The notes: generated by a model from the sequence alone, not told the origin. DNA of 14,297 bases from Flavobacteriales bacterium UBA4660 (GCA_002405435.1 DHLU01000088.1:1-14297); one strand, 5' to 3'. Counted from the first letter of the stretch, positions 1 through 7,602 are shown. Program-made: numbers and translations.

Positions 1-234
1 CCTGAACTGCACCAGTTCATAGGACTTGATAGCGTCCTGGTGCTCAGCGAGTGCCTGGTTGACGAGGGAAGTGAGCGTTCTGTCCAACGCAATGTCCAGC
101 GCTCCGGCATTGTCGGTAACACTAACCAGAAATTCGACAGGTACAGTGGTGGAATAGCGCTTGTCGTTAAACCGGTCGCAACCTGAAAAGACAACAGACA
201 GCAAGGCCAGCGCGGGAAAAAATAGCTGTTTCAT
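1..234 (-). CDS. Lipoprotein, 5' part only (runs off the left edge)
   Basis: The reverse strand from the ATG at 234 reads an open frame of 78 codons to the window edge. The N-terminus MKQLFFPALALLSVVFSGC has a lysine, a hydrophobic stretch and a lipobox-like FSGC, so Cys19 is the likely lipidated residue and the protein should sit in an outer or inner membrane leaflet facing the periplasm or surface. The rest (VPVEFLVSVTDNAGALDIALDR, then an Ala/Glu/His-rich helix) does not match a family I know. It lies 73 bases downstream of the ECF sigma gene on the same strand, with a possible promoter of its own in the gap, so it may be partly independent of the sigma gene. Lipoprotein assignment is fairly secure; function is unknown. 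Confidence 0.75.
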   Translation of the reverse strand, partial: MKQLFFPALALLSVVFSGCDRFNDKRYSTTVPVEFLVSVTDNAGALDIALDRTLTSLVNQALAEHQDAIKSYELVQFR

Positions 235-255
235 GGCAAGTAAGTTTTGGTAACC

Positions 256-263
256 CAAAGTTA
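256..263 (-). promoter_or_regulatory. Candidate Bacteroidota -7 box for the lipoprotein gene
   Basis: The reverse strand reads TAACTTTG, an exact match to the Bacteroidota TAnnTTTG -7 consensus, placed about 20 bases before the lipoprotein ATG. I find no good TTTG at the expected -33 distance, so this is half a promoter at best. The same bases form the right side of a short GTAAC/GTTAC inverted repeat (250-254 and 260-264). Confidence 0.3.
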
Positions 264-307
264 CGCAAAACCCGGTGCCCCAGGGACTACGCGTCCGTTA
301 CCTACGC

Positions 308-808
308 TTAGTTCATCTCGGCCATTTTGGTCATGAGCGACTTACGCGCATAAAAGATGCGGCTCTTCACAGTTCCCACCGGAATGCCGACCTGGGAAGC
401 AATTTCTTCATAATGGAAACCATCCAGAAAGAGCTGAAAAACAACCTTACACTCTTTCGGAAGCGCATCTACCATAGCGATGATGTCGGAGGCGCTCATC
501 TGGCTGATGGCATCAGCCTGCACCTGACGCTCCCACTCCAGACCGGCATCCTTAAACGTAGTGCTGGCTGCCTTCTGGCGGTGCTTGCGCTGGTTGCACT
601 GGTTAATGAAGGTATTACGCATGATGGTAAACAACCAGCCGCGGAGGTTGGTACCGTCTTCAAACTGGTCGCGGTATTTGATAGCCTTCATCATGGTATC
701 CTGCACCAGGTCGCGGGCGTCTTCAAGATTTCGGGTGAACTGATAAGCGAATTTGCTCAGGAGCGGGTGGTTGCTTACCAACTGGTTTTGAAATTGAATC
801 GCGGTCAT
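308..808 (-). CDS. ECF-type RNA polymerase sigma factor
   Basis: A 166-residue sigma-70 family factor of the extracytoplasmic-function group. Region 2 covers about residues 15-80 (DLVQDTMMKA, then NLRGWLFTIMRNTFIN, the -10 binding and strand-opening helices). Region 4 covers about 111-160 (LPKECKVVFQLFLDGFHYEEIA, then VGTVKSRIFYARK, the helix-turn-helix for the -35/-33 element). There is no region 1.1 or 3, and the length is normal for ECF factors. I chose the ATG at 808; an in-frame TTG at 829 would add seven residues but is a weaker start, and MTAIQFQNQL is a usual opening for Bacteroidota members. No anti-sigma gene is seen beside it. It follows the MerR/B12 regulator by 180 bases on the same strand, so that regulator is the obvious candidate controller. 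Confidence 0.93.
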   Translation of the reverse strand: MTAIQFQNQLVSNHPLLSKFAYQFTRNLEDARDLVQDTMMKAIKYRDQFEDGTNLRGWLFTIMRNTFINQCNQRKHRQKAASTTFKDAGLEWERQVQADAISQMSASDIIAMVDALPKECKVVFQLFLDGFHYEEIASQVGIPVGTVKSRIFYARKSLMTKMAEMN

Positions 809-949
809 GTGTTTAATTATTTGCGACAAAGATTAAACATTCAAGGGGTACATCTCCTTGATCTTGTTCAATCTTTTGTTAAATTTATTAAACAAAATGC
901 TCTCTGGTGGTTAAACCGGAAGGCTAAACACTGATATACAGCATATTAA

Positions 950-964
950 GGTGTTGACAACACC
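950..964. promoter_or_regulatory. 15-bp perfect palindrome between regulator and sigma gene
   Basis: GGTGTTG-A-CAACACC, two 7-bp arms around one central base. It lies 24 bases past the stop of the MerR/B12 regulator and about 140 bases upstream of the sigma factor start. There is no U-tract after it on the reverse strand (TTAATATGC follows), so a dimer-binding operator is at least as likely as a terminator. A second, weaker repeat, ACCGC/GCGGT, sits between it and the stop codon. The remaining part of the 809-949 gap is AT-rich and holds no gene I can support. Confidence 0.4.
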
Positions 965-988
965 CGGCTACCGCCTAGAGACCAGCGG

Positions 989-1885
989 TTATAAGGCAAC
1001 GAGGGTATCGAGCAAGAGGCCGGGATGGTCAACCATGCTGATGCGTTGGAAGGATTTTCCTTCTGATTCCGGGATGCCTGAAATGCTGAGGACAAAGCGG
1101 CAAGGGGTATCCGTAAAGCGCTCCTCCAGTTTTTCGAGGTAGGCCATGGTACGGCGGTCGCTGAGGCGCGAGGTAAAGATGGAGGCGAACGTGACAGGCC
1201 CGAGGCGCTCAAATAACTGATAGAGGTCGATGATGGGCACCTCCTGTCCGAGGTAAATGGTGCGAATGCCCCTTGAACGCAGGGAAAAATTGAGCATAAG
1301 CAGCGACAATTCGTGTAATTCGGCCTCGGGCAGGTAGAGCACCACCAGTGGAGAATCGGCACGGGCCAGGTCGGGACCGAGGTTATCGGTGCGGCTGATC
1401 AGCTTTTGGCGGATGAGGTTGGAGATAAAATGCTCTTGCGCCGGGCAAATATCACCGCTCAGCCACAGCGTGCCTATCTGCCTCAGCAAGGGAACAAAGA
1501 GATTCAAAAAGGTCTTTTCAAGCCCATTGGAAGCGATATGCAGGTCGATCACGCTGTTGAACAGGCGCTCATCGTAATTCAGCATCGCCAGCTTGAGGGA
1601 GTGCTGGTAGACGTCTTCCGAACTTTTTTGCCGCGAGATCTCCAGCACCAGGCGCTGGCGTTCCTCATCGCTCATCACCGCAATTTCGCTGATCTTATAT
1701 CCGTGCTGGTTTAGGAAACTCACATTCAGCAAGGTGCGCAGGTCGTGGGCGCTATACCTTCTAAGGTTGGTGTCGGTGCGTTTGGGACTGAGCAGGTTAT
1801 AGCGCTGCTCCCACATCCTGATGGTGTGGGCTTTGCTACCGGTGTACCCCTCGAGCGACTTTATGGTAAACTCCTGCACCTTCAT
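989..1885 (-). CDS. MerR-family regulator with cobalamin-binding domain (CarH/LitR-like)
   Basis: A 298-residue protein. Residues about 5-72 are a MerR winged helix-turn-helix (FTIKSLEGYTG, then TIRMWEQRYNLL and LRRYSAHDLR). Residues about 85-165 form the helical B12 cap domain with W141-x9-E151-H152, the Wx9EH signature of CarH-type photoreceptors that holds the adenosyl face of cobalamin. Residues about 178-298 are the Rossmann B12-binding domain; E189-x-H191-x-x-S194 corresponds to the ExHxxG motif whose His is the lower cobalt ligand. In the family, AdoCbl-bound tetramers repress in the dark and light breaks them apart, often controlling carotenoid or photolyase genes. Here no such target is in view; the neighbour downstream is an ECF sigma factor. 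Oddity: the position after Trp, a His in Thermus CarH that ligates cobalt after light, is Leu142. Function as a B12 sensor is likely, light sensing is open. Confidence 0.88.
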   Translation of the reverse strand: MKVQEFTIKSLEGYTGSKAHTIRMWEQRYNLLSPKRTDTNLRRYSAHDLRTLLNVSFLNQHGYKISEIAVMSDEERQRLVLEISRQKSSEDVYQHSLKLAMLNYDERLFNSVIDLHIASNGLEKTFLNLFVPLLRQIGTLWLSGDICPAQEHFISNLIRQKLISRTDNLGPDLARADSPLVVLYLPEAELHELSLLMLNFSLRSRGIRTIYLGQEVPIIDLYQLFERLGPVTFASIFTSRLSDRRTMAYLEKLEERFTDTPCRFVLSISGIPESEGKSFQRISMVDHPGLLLDTLVAL

Positions 1886-2109
1886 TCGACTATAAACAAT
1901 ACTCCTTCAAGTAAAGTTCACACCGGCCCTTTCAGCGTTCAAGGAAAAAACAAAATTCCAGTCATATGCATGAATGGGCGGCTTTCAGGCAGGGCAACGC
2001 CTACCCAGGTCACCCTGTTGTATTTTTTGTTTAAGTATTTTGTTGTTTTATTGAACATTTTGAAACCCGGTCAGTTTTGTCTTTAGAAATCTCAAAAATC
2101 AAAACCCAA
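1886..2109. other. Divergent intergenic region (regulator / DUF4397 gene)
   Basis: 224 bases between two diverging starts; it must carry both promoters. The right half (about 2018-2095) is strongly T-rich on the plus strand, with near matches to TAnnTTTG that have the wrong spacing (TATTTTTTG at 2031-2039, TATTTTG at 2036 onward region), so I do not name a promoter. A purine-rich AAGGAG lies about 18 bases before the regulator ATG, too far for a normal ribosome binding site. No gene is supported here. Confidence 0.5.
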
Positions 2110-4512
2110 ATGAAAAAATTGTTCTTTTCGCTACTAACAGTGTTTGGTGCCTCCATAATGAGCGCCCAAACGGCTCAAATCCAAGTAATTCACAACTGTG
2201 CCGATGCGGCAGCAGCCCAGGTGGATGTCTATGCCAACGGCGCAATGCTGCTGGATAACTTTGCTTTCCGCACCGCGACTCCCTTTGTGGACGTTCCGTC
2301 TGGCGTTGACATAGTTGTCGCTGTGGCTCCGTCCAACAGCATGTCAGCGATGGATGCCATTGCCACGTTTACCTACAACCTGGCCTCCGGAGGTAAATAC
2401 ATTTTGGTCGCCAATGGTATTGTGAGTGGAAGCGGTTACACGCCATCACCCGCCTTTGACATCGATGTCTTCGGTAATGCCCAAACGACCGGCTCCAATG
2501 CCAGCAACACCGACGTATTGGTTATTCACGGCAGCACCGATGCACCGACCGTAGACGTGGAGGAGCCCAATCTCGGCGTAACCTTAATTGATGACCTGGC
2601 TTATGGCAACTTCATTACTGATTATGCCAGCCTGCCGACCGCTGACTATACCCTTGACATCACAGACGCTACCGGCACCGTTGTAGTAGCCTCTTACCTG
2701 GCACCGCTGCAAGCGCTGAGCCTGCAGGGTGCTGCCCTCACAGTAGTAGCAAGCGGCTTCCTCAATCCTGCCGTCAATAGCGACGGACCCGCTTTCGGCC
2801 TCTGGGTTGCCCTGCCTGCCGGTGGTGACCTGATTCAATTGCCGGCCGCTCCTGAACCTGCAGTAGCAAACCTGCAGGTCATTCACAACTGCGCCGACCT
2901 GGCCGCTTCTGAAGTAGACGTGTATGTTAACGGAGGATTGCTGCTCGACAATTTTGCCTTCCGCACTGCCACTCCGTTTGTGGAAGTTCCTGCCGGTGTT
3001 AATCTGATCGTTGCCATAGCACCCGGCAACAGTACTTCAGTTGATGATGCTATTGCTACTTTCAATTTCAATCTGGTTGCCGACGAAAATTATATTGTGG
3101 TAGCCAATGGAATTGTAAGCGGAAGCGGCTATACACCCTCTCCCGCATTTGATCTTGATGTATTTGGCGGCGCCCGTCTCACAGGTTCCTCAGCCACCAG
3201 CACCGATGTTCTCGTTCTCCACGGCAGCACAGATGCTCCTACTGTAGATGTAGAAGAACCGAACCTGGGTTTAACCCTGATCGACGACCTGGATTACGGC
3301 TCGTTTATCTCTGACTACGCCAGCCTCCCGACGAATGACTACACGCTTGACATTACGGACGAAACCGGTTCAGTGGTTGTAGCCTCTTACAGCGCTCCGC
3401 TCGCTGCCCTTTCTCTCGATGGTGCAGCCTTGACCGTCCTGGCCAGTGGCTTCCTCGATCCTTCTGTGAACAGCAATGGCCCTGCTTTCGGCCTTTGGGT
3501 GGCCCTCGCCAGCGGTGGCGATCTGATCGAATTGCCGCTTGCCACGGTTGAAGAGCTTACTGCCAACGTTCAGGTTATTCACAACTGTGCTGACCTCGCA
3601 GCCGCTGAAGTGGATGTGTACCTTAACGATGTGCTGCTGCTGAATAATTTCGCTTTCCGCACGGCAACACCGTTTGTGGAAGCACCGGCCGGCGTAGACA
3701 TCACAGTTTCGATTGCACCCGCCACCAGCACCTCAGTAGATGATGCCATCGCCTCTTTTGATTACAACCTCGAAGCTGACGAAAACTATGTAATCATTGC
3801 CAATGGTATCGTAAGCGGAACCGGTTACAACCCTTCGCCTGCCTTTAACCTGGCTGTTTATGCGGGCGCCCGTACTACCGCTGACATGGCCATGAATACT
3901 GATATTCTTGTTTACCATGGTGCCACAGATGCACCGGCTGTTGACGTCAACGAAGTAACGCTCGGCATTGATGGTGTGGTAAATGACCTCCCGTACAATG
4001 ATTTCGCCGGCTATGTGAGCCTCGACGCCGGTGATGATTACATCATTGAACTGACAGATGGCACCGGTGCTGTTACAGTTGGACTGTATGCTGTACCCCT
4101 GAACACACTCGGTCTCGACGGCGCTGCGCTGACTGTATTCGCCAGTGGTTTCCTCGACCCGACCCAAAACAGCAATGGTGAGGGATTCGAACTGTGGGTG
4201 GCTCTGGCTAATGGCACTACCTTGCCGCTGCCTACCACCACCAGTGTTAACGAAATGGTATTTGACAACCTGGTGGTGTACCCCAACCCGTCTAACGGTC
4301 TGGTAAACATTTCCGGTTTCTCAGCCCAGAATGATTTTGTGACCATGCAGGTAACTGACCTCAGCGGTCGTGTGGTGAAGCGCCAGTCGCTCGCTACCGG
4401 CGCCGGAATGGTTATCTCTTACAATATTGAAGATCTCGCCGACGGAAATTACATCCTGCAAGTGATTTCCAACGACACACAAGCTTCCTTTCCCCTGTCT
4501 CTGAACAGGTAA
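2110..4512 (+). CDS. Secreted protein with three DUF4397 double units and a T9SS sorting domain
   Basis: An 800-residue secreted protein. The frame is open from a TTG at 2077, but MKKLFFSLLTVFGASIMSAQ from the ATG at 2110 is a clear signal peptide cut near residue 20, so I start there. Three tandem units of 231-232 residues follow, each with two DUF4397-like halves: one opening QVIHNCAD, the other opening VIHGSTDAP (VYHGATDAP in unit 3), both with the VDV...L..DL/NFAF beta-strand pattern. The tail from about residue 718 (YPNPSNG at 724-730, then QVTDLSGRVVKRQSL and DLADGNYILQVIS) is a type A T9SS C-terminal sorting domain, which directs export through the outer membrane and surface attachment or release. 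DUF4397 has no settled function; extracellular binding or structural roles are guesses. The gene stands alone, with a strong terminator 22 bases after its stop. Confidence 0.92.
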   Translation: MKKLFFSLLTVFGASIMSAQTAQIQVIHNCADAAAAQVDVYANGAMLLDNFAFRTATPFVDVPSGVDIVVAVAPSNSMSAMDAIATFTYNLASGGKYILVANGIVSGSGYTPSPAFDIDVFGNAQTTGSNASNTDVLVIHGSTDAPTVDVEEPNLGVTLIDDLAYGNFITDYASLPTADYTLDITDATGTVVVASYLAPLQALSLQGAALTVVASGFLNPAVNSDGPAFGLWVALPAGGDLIQLPAAPEPAVANLQVIHNCADLAASEVDVYVNGGLLLDNFAFRTATPFVEVPAGVNLIVAIAPGNSTSVDDAIATFNFNLVADENYIVVANGIVSGSGYTPSPAFDLDVFGGARLTGSSATSTDVLVLHGSTDAPTVDVEEPNLGLTLIDDLDYGSFISDYASLPTNDYTLDITDETGSVVVASYSAPLAALSLDGAALTVLASGFLDPSVNSNGPAFGLWVALASGGDLIELPLATVEELTANVQVIHNCADLAAAEVDVYLNDVLLLNNFAFRTATPFVEAPAGVDITVSIAPATSTSVDDAIASFDYNLEADENYVIIANGIVSGTGYNPSPAFNLAVYAGARTTADMAMNTDILVYHGATDAPAVDVNEVTLGIDGVVNDLPYNDFAGYVSLDAGDDYIIELTDGTGAVTVGLYAVPLNTLGLDGAALTVFASGFLDPTQNSNGEGFELWVALANGTTLPLPTTTSVNEMVFDNLVVYPNPSNGLVNISGFSAQNDFVTMQVTDLSGRVVKRQSLATGAGMVISYNIEDLADGNYILQVISNDTQASFPLSLNR
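2179..4230 (+). repeat. Three tandem coding repeats of 693-696 bases
   Basis: The codon for the Ile of VIHNCAD falls at 2188, 2881 and 3577, giving periods of 693 and 696 bases. Units 1 and 2 are close in protein but differ at many silent sites; unit 3 has diverged most in its second half (VNEVTLGIDGVVNDLPYND in place of EEPNLGVTLIDDLAYGN). Each unit holds exactly one cysteine (C30, C261, C493) and there are no others in the protein. Confidence 0.9.
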
Positions 4513-4534
4513 GTTGGTAGTTTTGGTTAAGGGA

Positions 4535-4575
4535 AAACCCCTCCGGACAACGGTCTGGAGGGGTTTAATTTTTTT
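4535..4575 (+). terminator. Strong intrinsic terminator between converging genes
   Basis: A 14-bp stem (4535-4548 with 4553-4566, one G-T wobble) around the tetraloop AACG, followed by seven T at 4569-4575. It ends the DUF4397 gene. The stop of the facing OmpA-domain gene is at 4585, so the same hairpin is transcribed from the other side, where an AAAA run (4534-4537) gives a short U-tract; bidirectional use is likely but weaker leftward. Confidence 0.88.
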
Positions 4576-4584
4576 ATGGTCGCC

Positions 4585-5916
4585 TTACTTGGAAAGTCCG
4601 GATACAAAGGCCTCCATTTCTGCTTCGGTCGAAGGCCGCAGGGTTAGGCGGTAGTTGTCCTTCTCCCCGATTTCGACATGACCAAAAAGTATCTGTCCGT
4701 CACCGGCACCGCGTTCCACAATGACGGTCATAGGTTCATCGCGCGGACCCCCTTGCCAGCGCAAGGCACTGGTGCCACATTCGCCGTTCCAGGTGCCGCG
4801 TAAAATGGAATTGCTCTCCGTAAACACGAGAAAACTCCTTCCTGCGGGTGTGTCCTGACCAATATCCACGCAGATGTCGCGCAGCGATTCCTTTTTCATC
4901 TTGATAAAACGATCGCAGTTTATGAAGCCAAAACGGTTCGCGCCGAGCTTACCGCTGAGGATATCACTTGACCTGGCTATATGCAGCCGCCTCTCTTTAT
5001 TCCACTCCTCAATCTGCGCGTCGGTGATGCCAACATCCACCTGATAGGTCAGTCCCGCATTTATTTGATTGACCAACTCCGGGAAGTTGCCATAGGCGGG
5101 AGCAACGGTTTGAGCGTTTGATGCTACGGGAACCCAATTCATCCAGCCGTCTTTCACCTCACCATTAAAGAGCTGCATCCCTTCGAGATGGGCAGCGGGG
5201 CCGGCAAAATCGACCGTATAACCCGCACCCGGTTCAAGGGTTAGCACCTCATTGCCTGCGTAAGCCCTGATTTCGGCCATGCCGCCCGACTCGAGGCGCT
5301 CGCTTCCGCAGGAAGTGGTGAGCAACGCACGAATGCATTCGGCCTTGCTGTAAAAATCCCTAACCTCGATACGGGCGTTGGTGACGGGCTGTCCGCTGCG
5401 GTCACACAATACCGCGGGCGGAATGACAACACGTGTACCCTTCGCGGTAGTGATGCGGATCTCACTGAGGGCATCACAATGAAAGACCTCGGGCGCAGAG
5501 AGGCGCTGGTCGAGGTAAAACTGTTCCTCTGCCGTTTCCGCCAGCACAACCTCGACACGTCGGTCCATGCCCTTGACCGCTTCATCTTCACCATAACTGA
5601 GCGGCCATGTTTCTCCGAAAGGCTGCATGCGAATATCCTTCCAGCCCGCTTCGGTAAGCAGTGCTTTCACCGCTTCATTGCGGCTGGCGGAAAGGGCGCG
5701 GTTGAAGTCCGGTGCCCCGTCAGCGTCGGTATGCCCGCGAAGCAGTAAAGGCTGATCAGTGAACGCGGCGTTAACCGCCGACCATGCCTGCAGGACCGCT
5801 ATCTCCGCCTCGTCAGGCTGTGCAGAAGCTTTGTCGAAATGCACGGTAAAGTCTACCTCCTGCGCAGACATCGCCGTGGCAGTAAACAAACAGATCATAC
5901 TGAAGGTAATTTTCAT
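4585..5916 (-). CDS. Secreted OmpA-domain protein with Bacteroidota GGM/NCDRF module
   Basis: A 443-residue protein. I use the ATG at 5916, which gives the signal peptide MKITFSMICLFTATAMSAQ; a longer frame from 5961 would place 15 polar residues before it. Residues about 22-125 are an OmpA-C-like peptidoglycan-binding domain: VDFTVHFDKAS, then LRGHTDADGAPDFNRALSASR with the usual Asp and Arg, and MDRRVEVVL. Here it is at the N-terminus rather than the usual C-terminus. Residues about 145-262 resemble a module I know from many uncharacterised Bacteroidota surface proteins (GTRVVIPPAVL, GQPVTNARIEVRDFYSK, LESGGMAEIRA, MQLFNGE, NWVP). RFGFINCDRF at 328-337 is a second shared motif. No T9SS tail is seen. 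The likely place is the periplasm or outer membrane, anchored to cell wall. It is last in a leftward cluster and starts 95 bases after the preceding gene. Confidence 0.85.
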   Translation of the reverse strand: MKITFSMICLFTATAMSAQEVDFTVHFDKASAQPDEAEIAVLQAWSAVNAAFTDQPLLLRGHTDADGAPDFNRALSASRNEAVKALLTEAGWKDIRMQPFGETWPLSYGEDEAVKGMDRRVEVVLAETAEEQFYLDQRLSAPEVFHCDALSEIRITTAKGTRVVIPPAVLCDRSGQPVTNARIEVRDFYSKAECIRALLTTSCGSERLESGGMAEIRAYAGNEVLTLEPGAGYTVDFAGPAAHLEGMQLFNGEVKDGWMNWVPVASNAQTVAPAYGNFPELVNQINAGLTYQVDVGITDAQIEEWNKERRLHIARSSDILSGKLGANRFGFINCDRFIKMKKESLRDICVDIGQDTPAGRSFLVFTESNSILRGTWNGECGTSALRWQGGPRDEPMTVIVERGAGDGQILFGHVEIGEKDNYRLTLRPSTEAEMEAFVSGLSK

Positions 5917-6011
5917 GGAATTGGGTTTAGAACTGAGATGCAGGCGGCAGACGAATTCCATAAGTGAGGGAGCAAGCAGGCACGCCCGCCGGAAAGACAG
6001 GCCAGCGGAAA

Positions 6012-6620
6012 TCAGAGCCGGGGACCTATGAAGGAGACCAGTTCGCTCACGAATTTGCGTTCAGCGGAGGCGGCGGCTTCTTCGGCCGACGCACCCGCAT
6101 GGCCCGTATCGCCGCGCATCACCAGTACCATCTCTCCTTCAGGAAAGTGGTAGAGCCGCATCTCATAGCTGATGTTGCAATAATGCTGCCCACCCATCGG
6201 CACGGTGCGGTATTCGCATTTGGCGGGTACCAGCAGATAATCCGGGGAGCCCGCGGTGAGCCACAGCTGTTCTGCCTCAAATTCGGAAAGCACCTCAAAC
6301 AGTGAGGGGAACGCACTGAGTTCGTCGTTGGCATAGCTTACTCCTGACAGCCGTGCAGCGATTGAATACGCTGTCAGGTCGCGGATGAGCGCGCGACGGA
6401 TATCGTGGGTATCAAACACCACCTGGGGATCAATACCGCGGGCAAAAGCGGCAGAGACAACAGAGTCGCAGCGGGGTTCATTGTCAGCCCAGAACGGCAG
6501 GACGGAAAGCGAAAAATTGCTGTGTGCCGGAGAGAAGTCCGGATTGAGGAACCGTTTTTGGGCAGGAAGCACAGCAGTCAGCAGACAGCAACAAAGGCTA
6601 ATGGCAACAACCCTGATCAT
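6012..6620 (-). CDS. Small secreted protein of unknown function
   Basis: A 202-residue protein with a signal peptide (MIRVVAISLCCCLLTAVLPAQ, cut near residue 21). I do not recognise the family. It opens with LSVLPFWADNEPRCDSVVSAAF and continues with TDHDIRRAL-like and VSYANDELSAFPSLF segments, ending in strand-rich YLLVPAKCEYRTVPMG and MRLYHFPEGEMVLVMRG. The alternating strand/helix pattern resembles periplasmic LpoB- or CsgG-N-like folds, but I cannot support that by motif. The three cysteines in the signal peptide are not in a lipobox. It lies 57 bases after the FNT channel gene and 95 before the OmpA-domain gene, all leftward, so joint transcription is plausible. A TACCTTTG box (reverse strand, 6632-6625) sits just before the ATG and would give an almost leaderless transcript if used. 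Confidence 0.78.
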   Translation of the reverse strand: MIRVVAISLCCCLLTAVLPAQKRFLNPDFSPAHSNFSLSVLPFWADNEPRCDSVVSAAFARGIDPQVVFDTHDIRRALIRDLTAYSIAARLSGVSYANDELSAFPSLFEVLSEFEAEQLWLTAGSPDYLLVPAKCEYRTVPMGGQHYCNISYEMRLYHFPEGEMVLVMRGDTGHAGASAEEAAASAERKFVSELVSFIGPRL

Positions 6621-6640
6621 GAAACAAAGGTAAGACCAAT

Positions 6641-6668
6641 GACCGTGCCGGTTGCGGACTGCGCGGTC
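6641..6668 (-). other. Intercistronic hairpin after the FNT gene
   Basis: GACCGTGC (6641-6648) pairs with GCGCGGTC (6661-6668), eight pairs with one wobble and a 12-base loop. It lies ten bases past the FNT stop and has no U-tract, so it might attenuate or protect the message rather than end it. Confidence 0.35.
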
Positions 6669-6677
6669 AGGGCCTGG

Positions 6678-7553
6678 CTACCCCTTTCGGCCCCTGAGGT
6701 AAACAAACCAGTAAACCAGTCCGACCAGCAGAGCGCCGCCGATGATATTTCCCAGCGTGACGGGAATGAGGTTGTGCAACAAGAAATCTGACCAGTTGAC
6801 GGAGGCCCACGCGACCTCAGGCGGCCCTGCCATCGCTAAGAAGGCCGGGTCTCCGAATCTGAGGGTCATAACCGCATTGGGCACGATGTACATGTTGGCC
6901 ACCGAATGCTCAAAACCGCAGGCGACAAAGGCGGTAATGGGAAAGATAATCGACAGGATCTTGCCGGTGACGGATCCCGTACTGAAACACAGCCACACGG
7001 CGAGGCATACCAGTATGTTACCAAGCACGCCGAGCGACAGGGCTTGTACAAAACCCAGCTCACATTTGGTCTTAGCCATTGTCAACATGTTGAGGCCGAC
7101 CTCACCGCCTGCCGACTCGTACTGCCGGGCCATAAGCATGAGGACGACGACAGACAGCGCACCGCAAAAGTTGCCGAGGTAGACCAGGCCCCAGTTTCTG
7201 AGCAATTGTATGGTACTCACCTTTTTGTTGGCCCAGGCCATCACGATGAGGTTGTTTCCGGTAAAAAGTTCTGCCCCTCCTACAATCACCAGCATAAGGC
7301 CGAGGCTGAAACTAAGTCCGCCTGCCAGTCGGTTGATGCCATAGGGAAGCGAAGATCCCGCCGTTACCGTGGTATAAAAAACCGCTCCGAAAGCGATAAA
7401 GGCACCCGCGAGCAGGGCAAGAACAAAGGTCTTTATAGCCGGCATGCGCACCTTGGCGGCACCCACCGACTCCGCCCGTGCGGCCATGTCCGGGGGCAGC
7501 AGGGCATCGATGCCGGATTCACCCGGGTTGTGTTGTGTTGCTTGCTGATCCAT
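6678..7553 (-). CDS. Formate/nitrite transporter family (FNT) channel
   Basis: A 291-residue membrane channel of the FocA/NirC/HSC family, which passes small monovalent anions (formate, nitrite, hydrosulfide) across the inner membrane as a pentamer. The domain opens at about residue 19 (LLPPDMAARAESVGAAKVRM). Six membrane segments follow: about 42-62, 78-97, 120-142, 169-191, 199-213 with 218-228, and 260-285. Signature stretches are GGAELFTGNNL (92-102), NWGLVYLGN (120-128), LGNILVCLAVW (177-187) and CGFEHSVANMYIVPN (212-226), where His216 is the pore histidine. I prefer the ATG at 7553; one at 7583 would add ten residues. No pyruvate-formate lyase, nitrite reductase or sulfite reductase gene is near, so the substrate cannot be told. 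It heads a leftward cluster of three genes. Confidence 0.92.
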   Translation of the reverse strand: MDQQATQHNPGESGIDALLPPDMAARAESVGAAKVRMPAIKTFVLALLAGAFIAFGAVFYTTVTAGSSLPYGINRLAGGLSFSLGLMLVIVGGAELFTGNNLIVMAWANKKVSTIQLLRNWGLVYLGNFCGALSVVVLMLMARQYESAGGEVGLNMLTMAKTKCELGFVQALSLGVLGNILVCLAVWLCFSTGSVTGKILSIIFPITAFVACGFEHSVANMYIVPNAVMTLRFGDPAFLAMAGPPEVAWASVNWSDFLLHNLIPVTLGNIIGGALLVGLVYWFVYLRGRKG

Positions 7554-7602
7554 GAGGGCTAACTTAGGGGCATAACCGGCCATGTCGGGAGATTTTGATG
7601 CA

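Noticed and set aside
275..934. Rightward open frame of 219 codons over the sigma factor
   Set aside because: It is the antisense shadow of a convincing ECF sigma factor, and its product has no recognisable features.
1886..2109. Cobalamin riboswitch upstream of the B12 regulator
   Set aside because: I do not see a B12-box-like conserved core, and the leader is short for the class.
6906..7562. Rightward open frame of 218 codons over the FNT gene
   Set aside because: Antisense to a channel gene with all family motifs; the product has scattered His, Gln and Arg and no domain.
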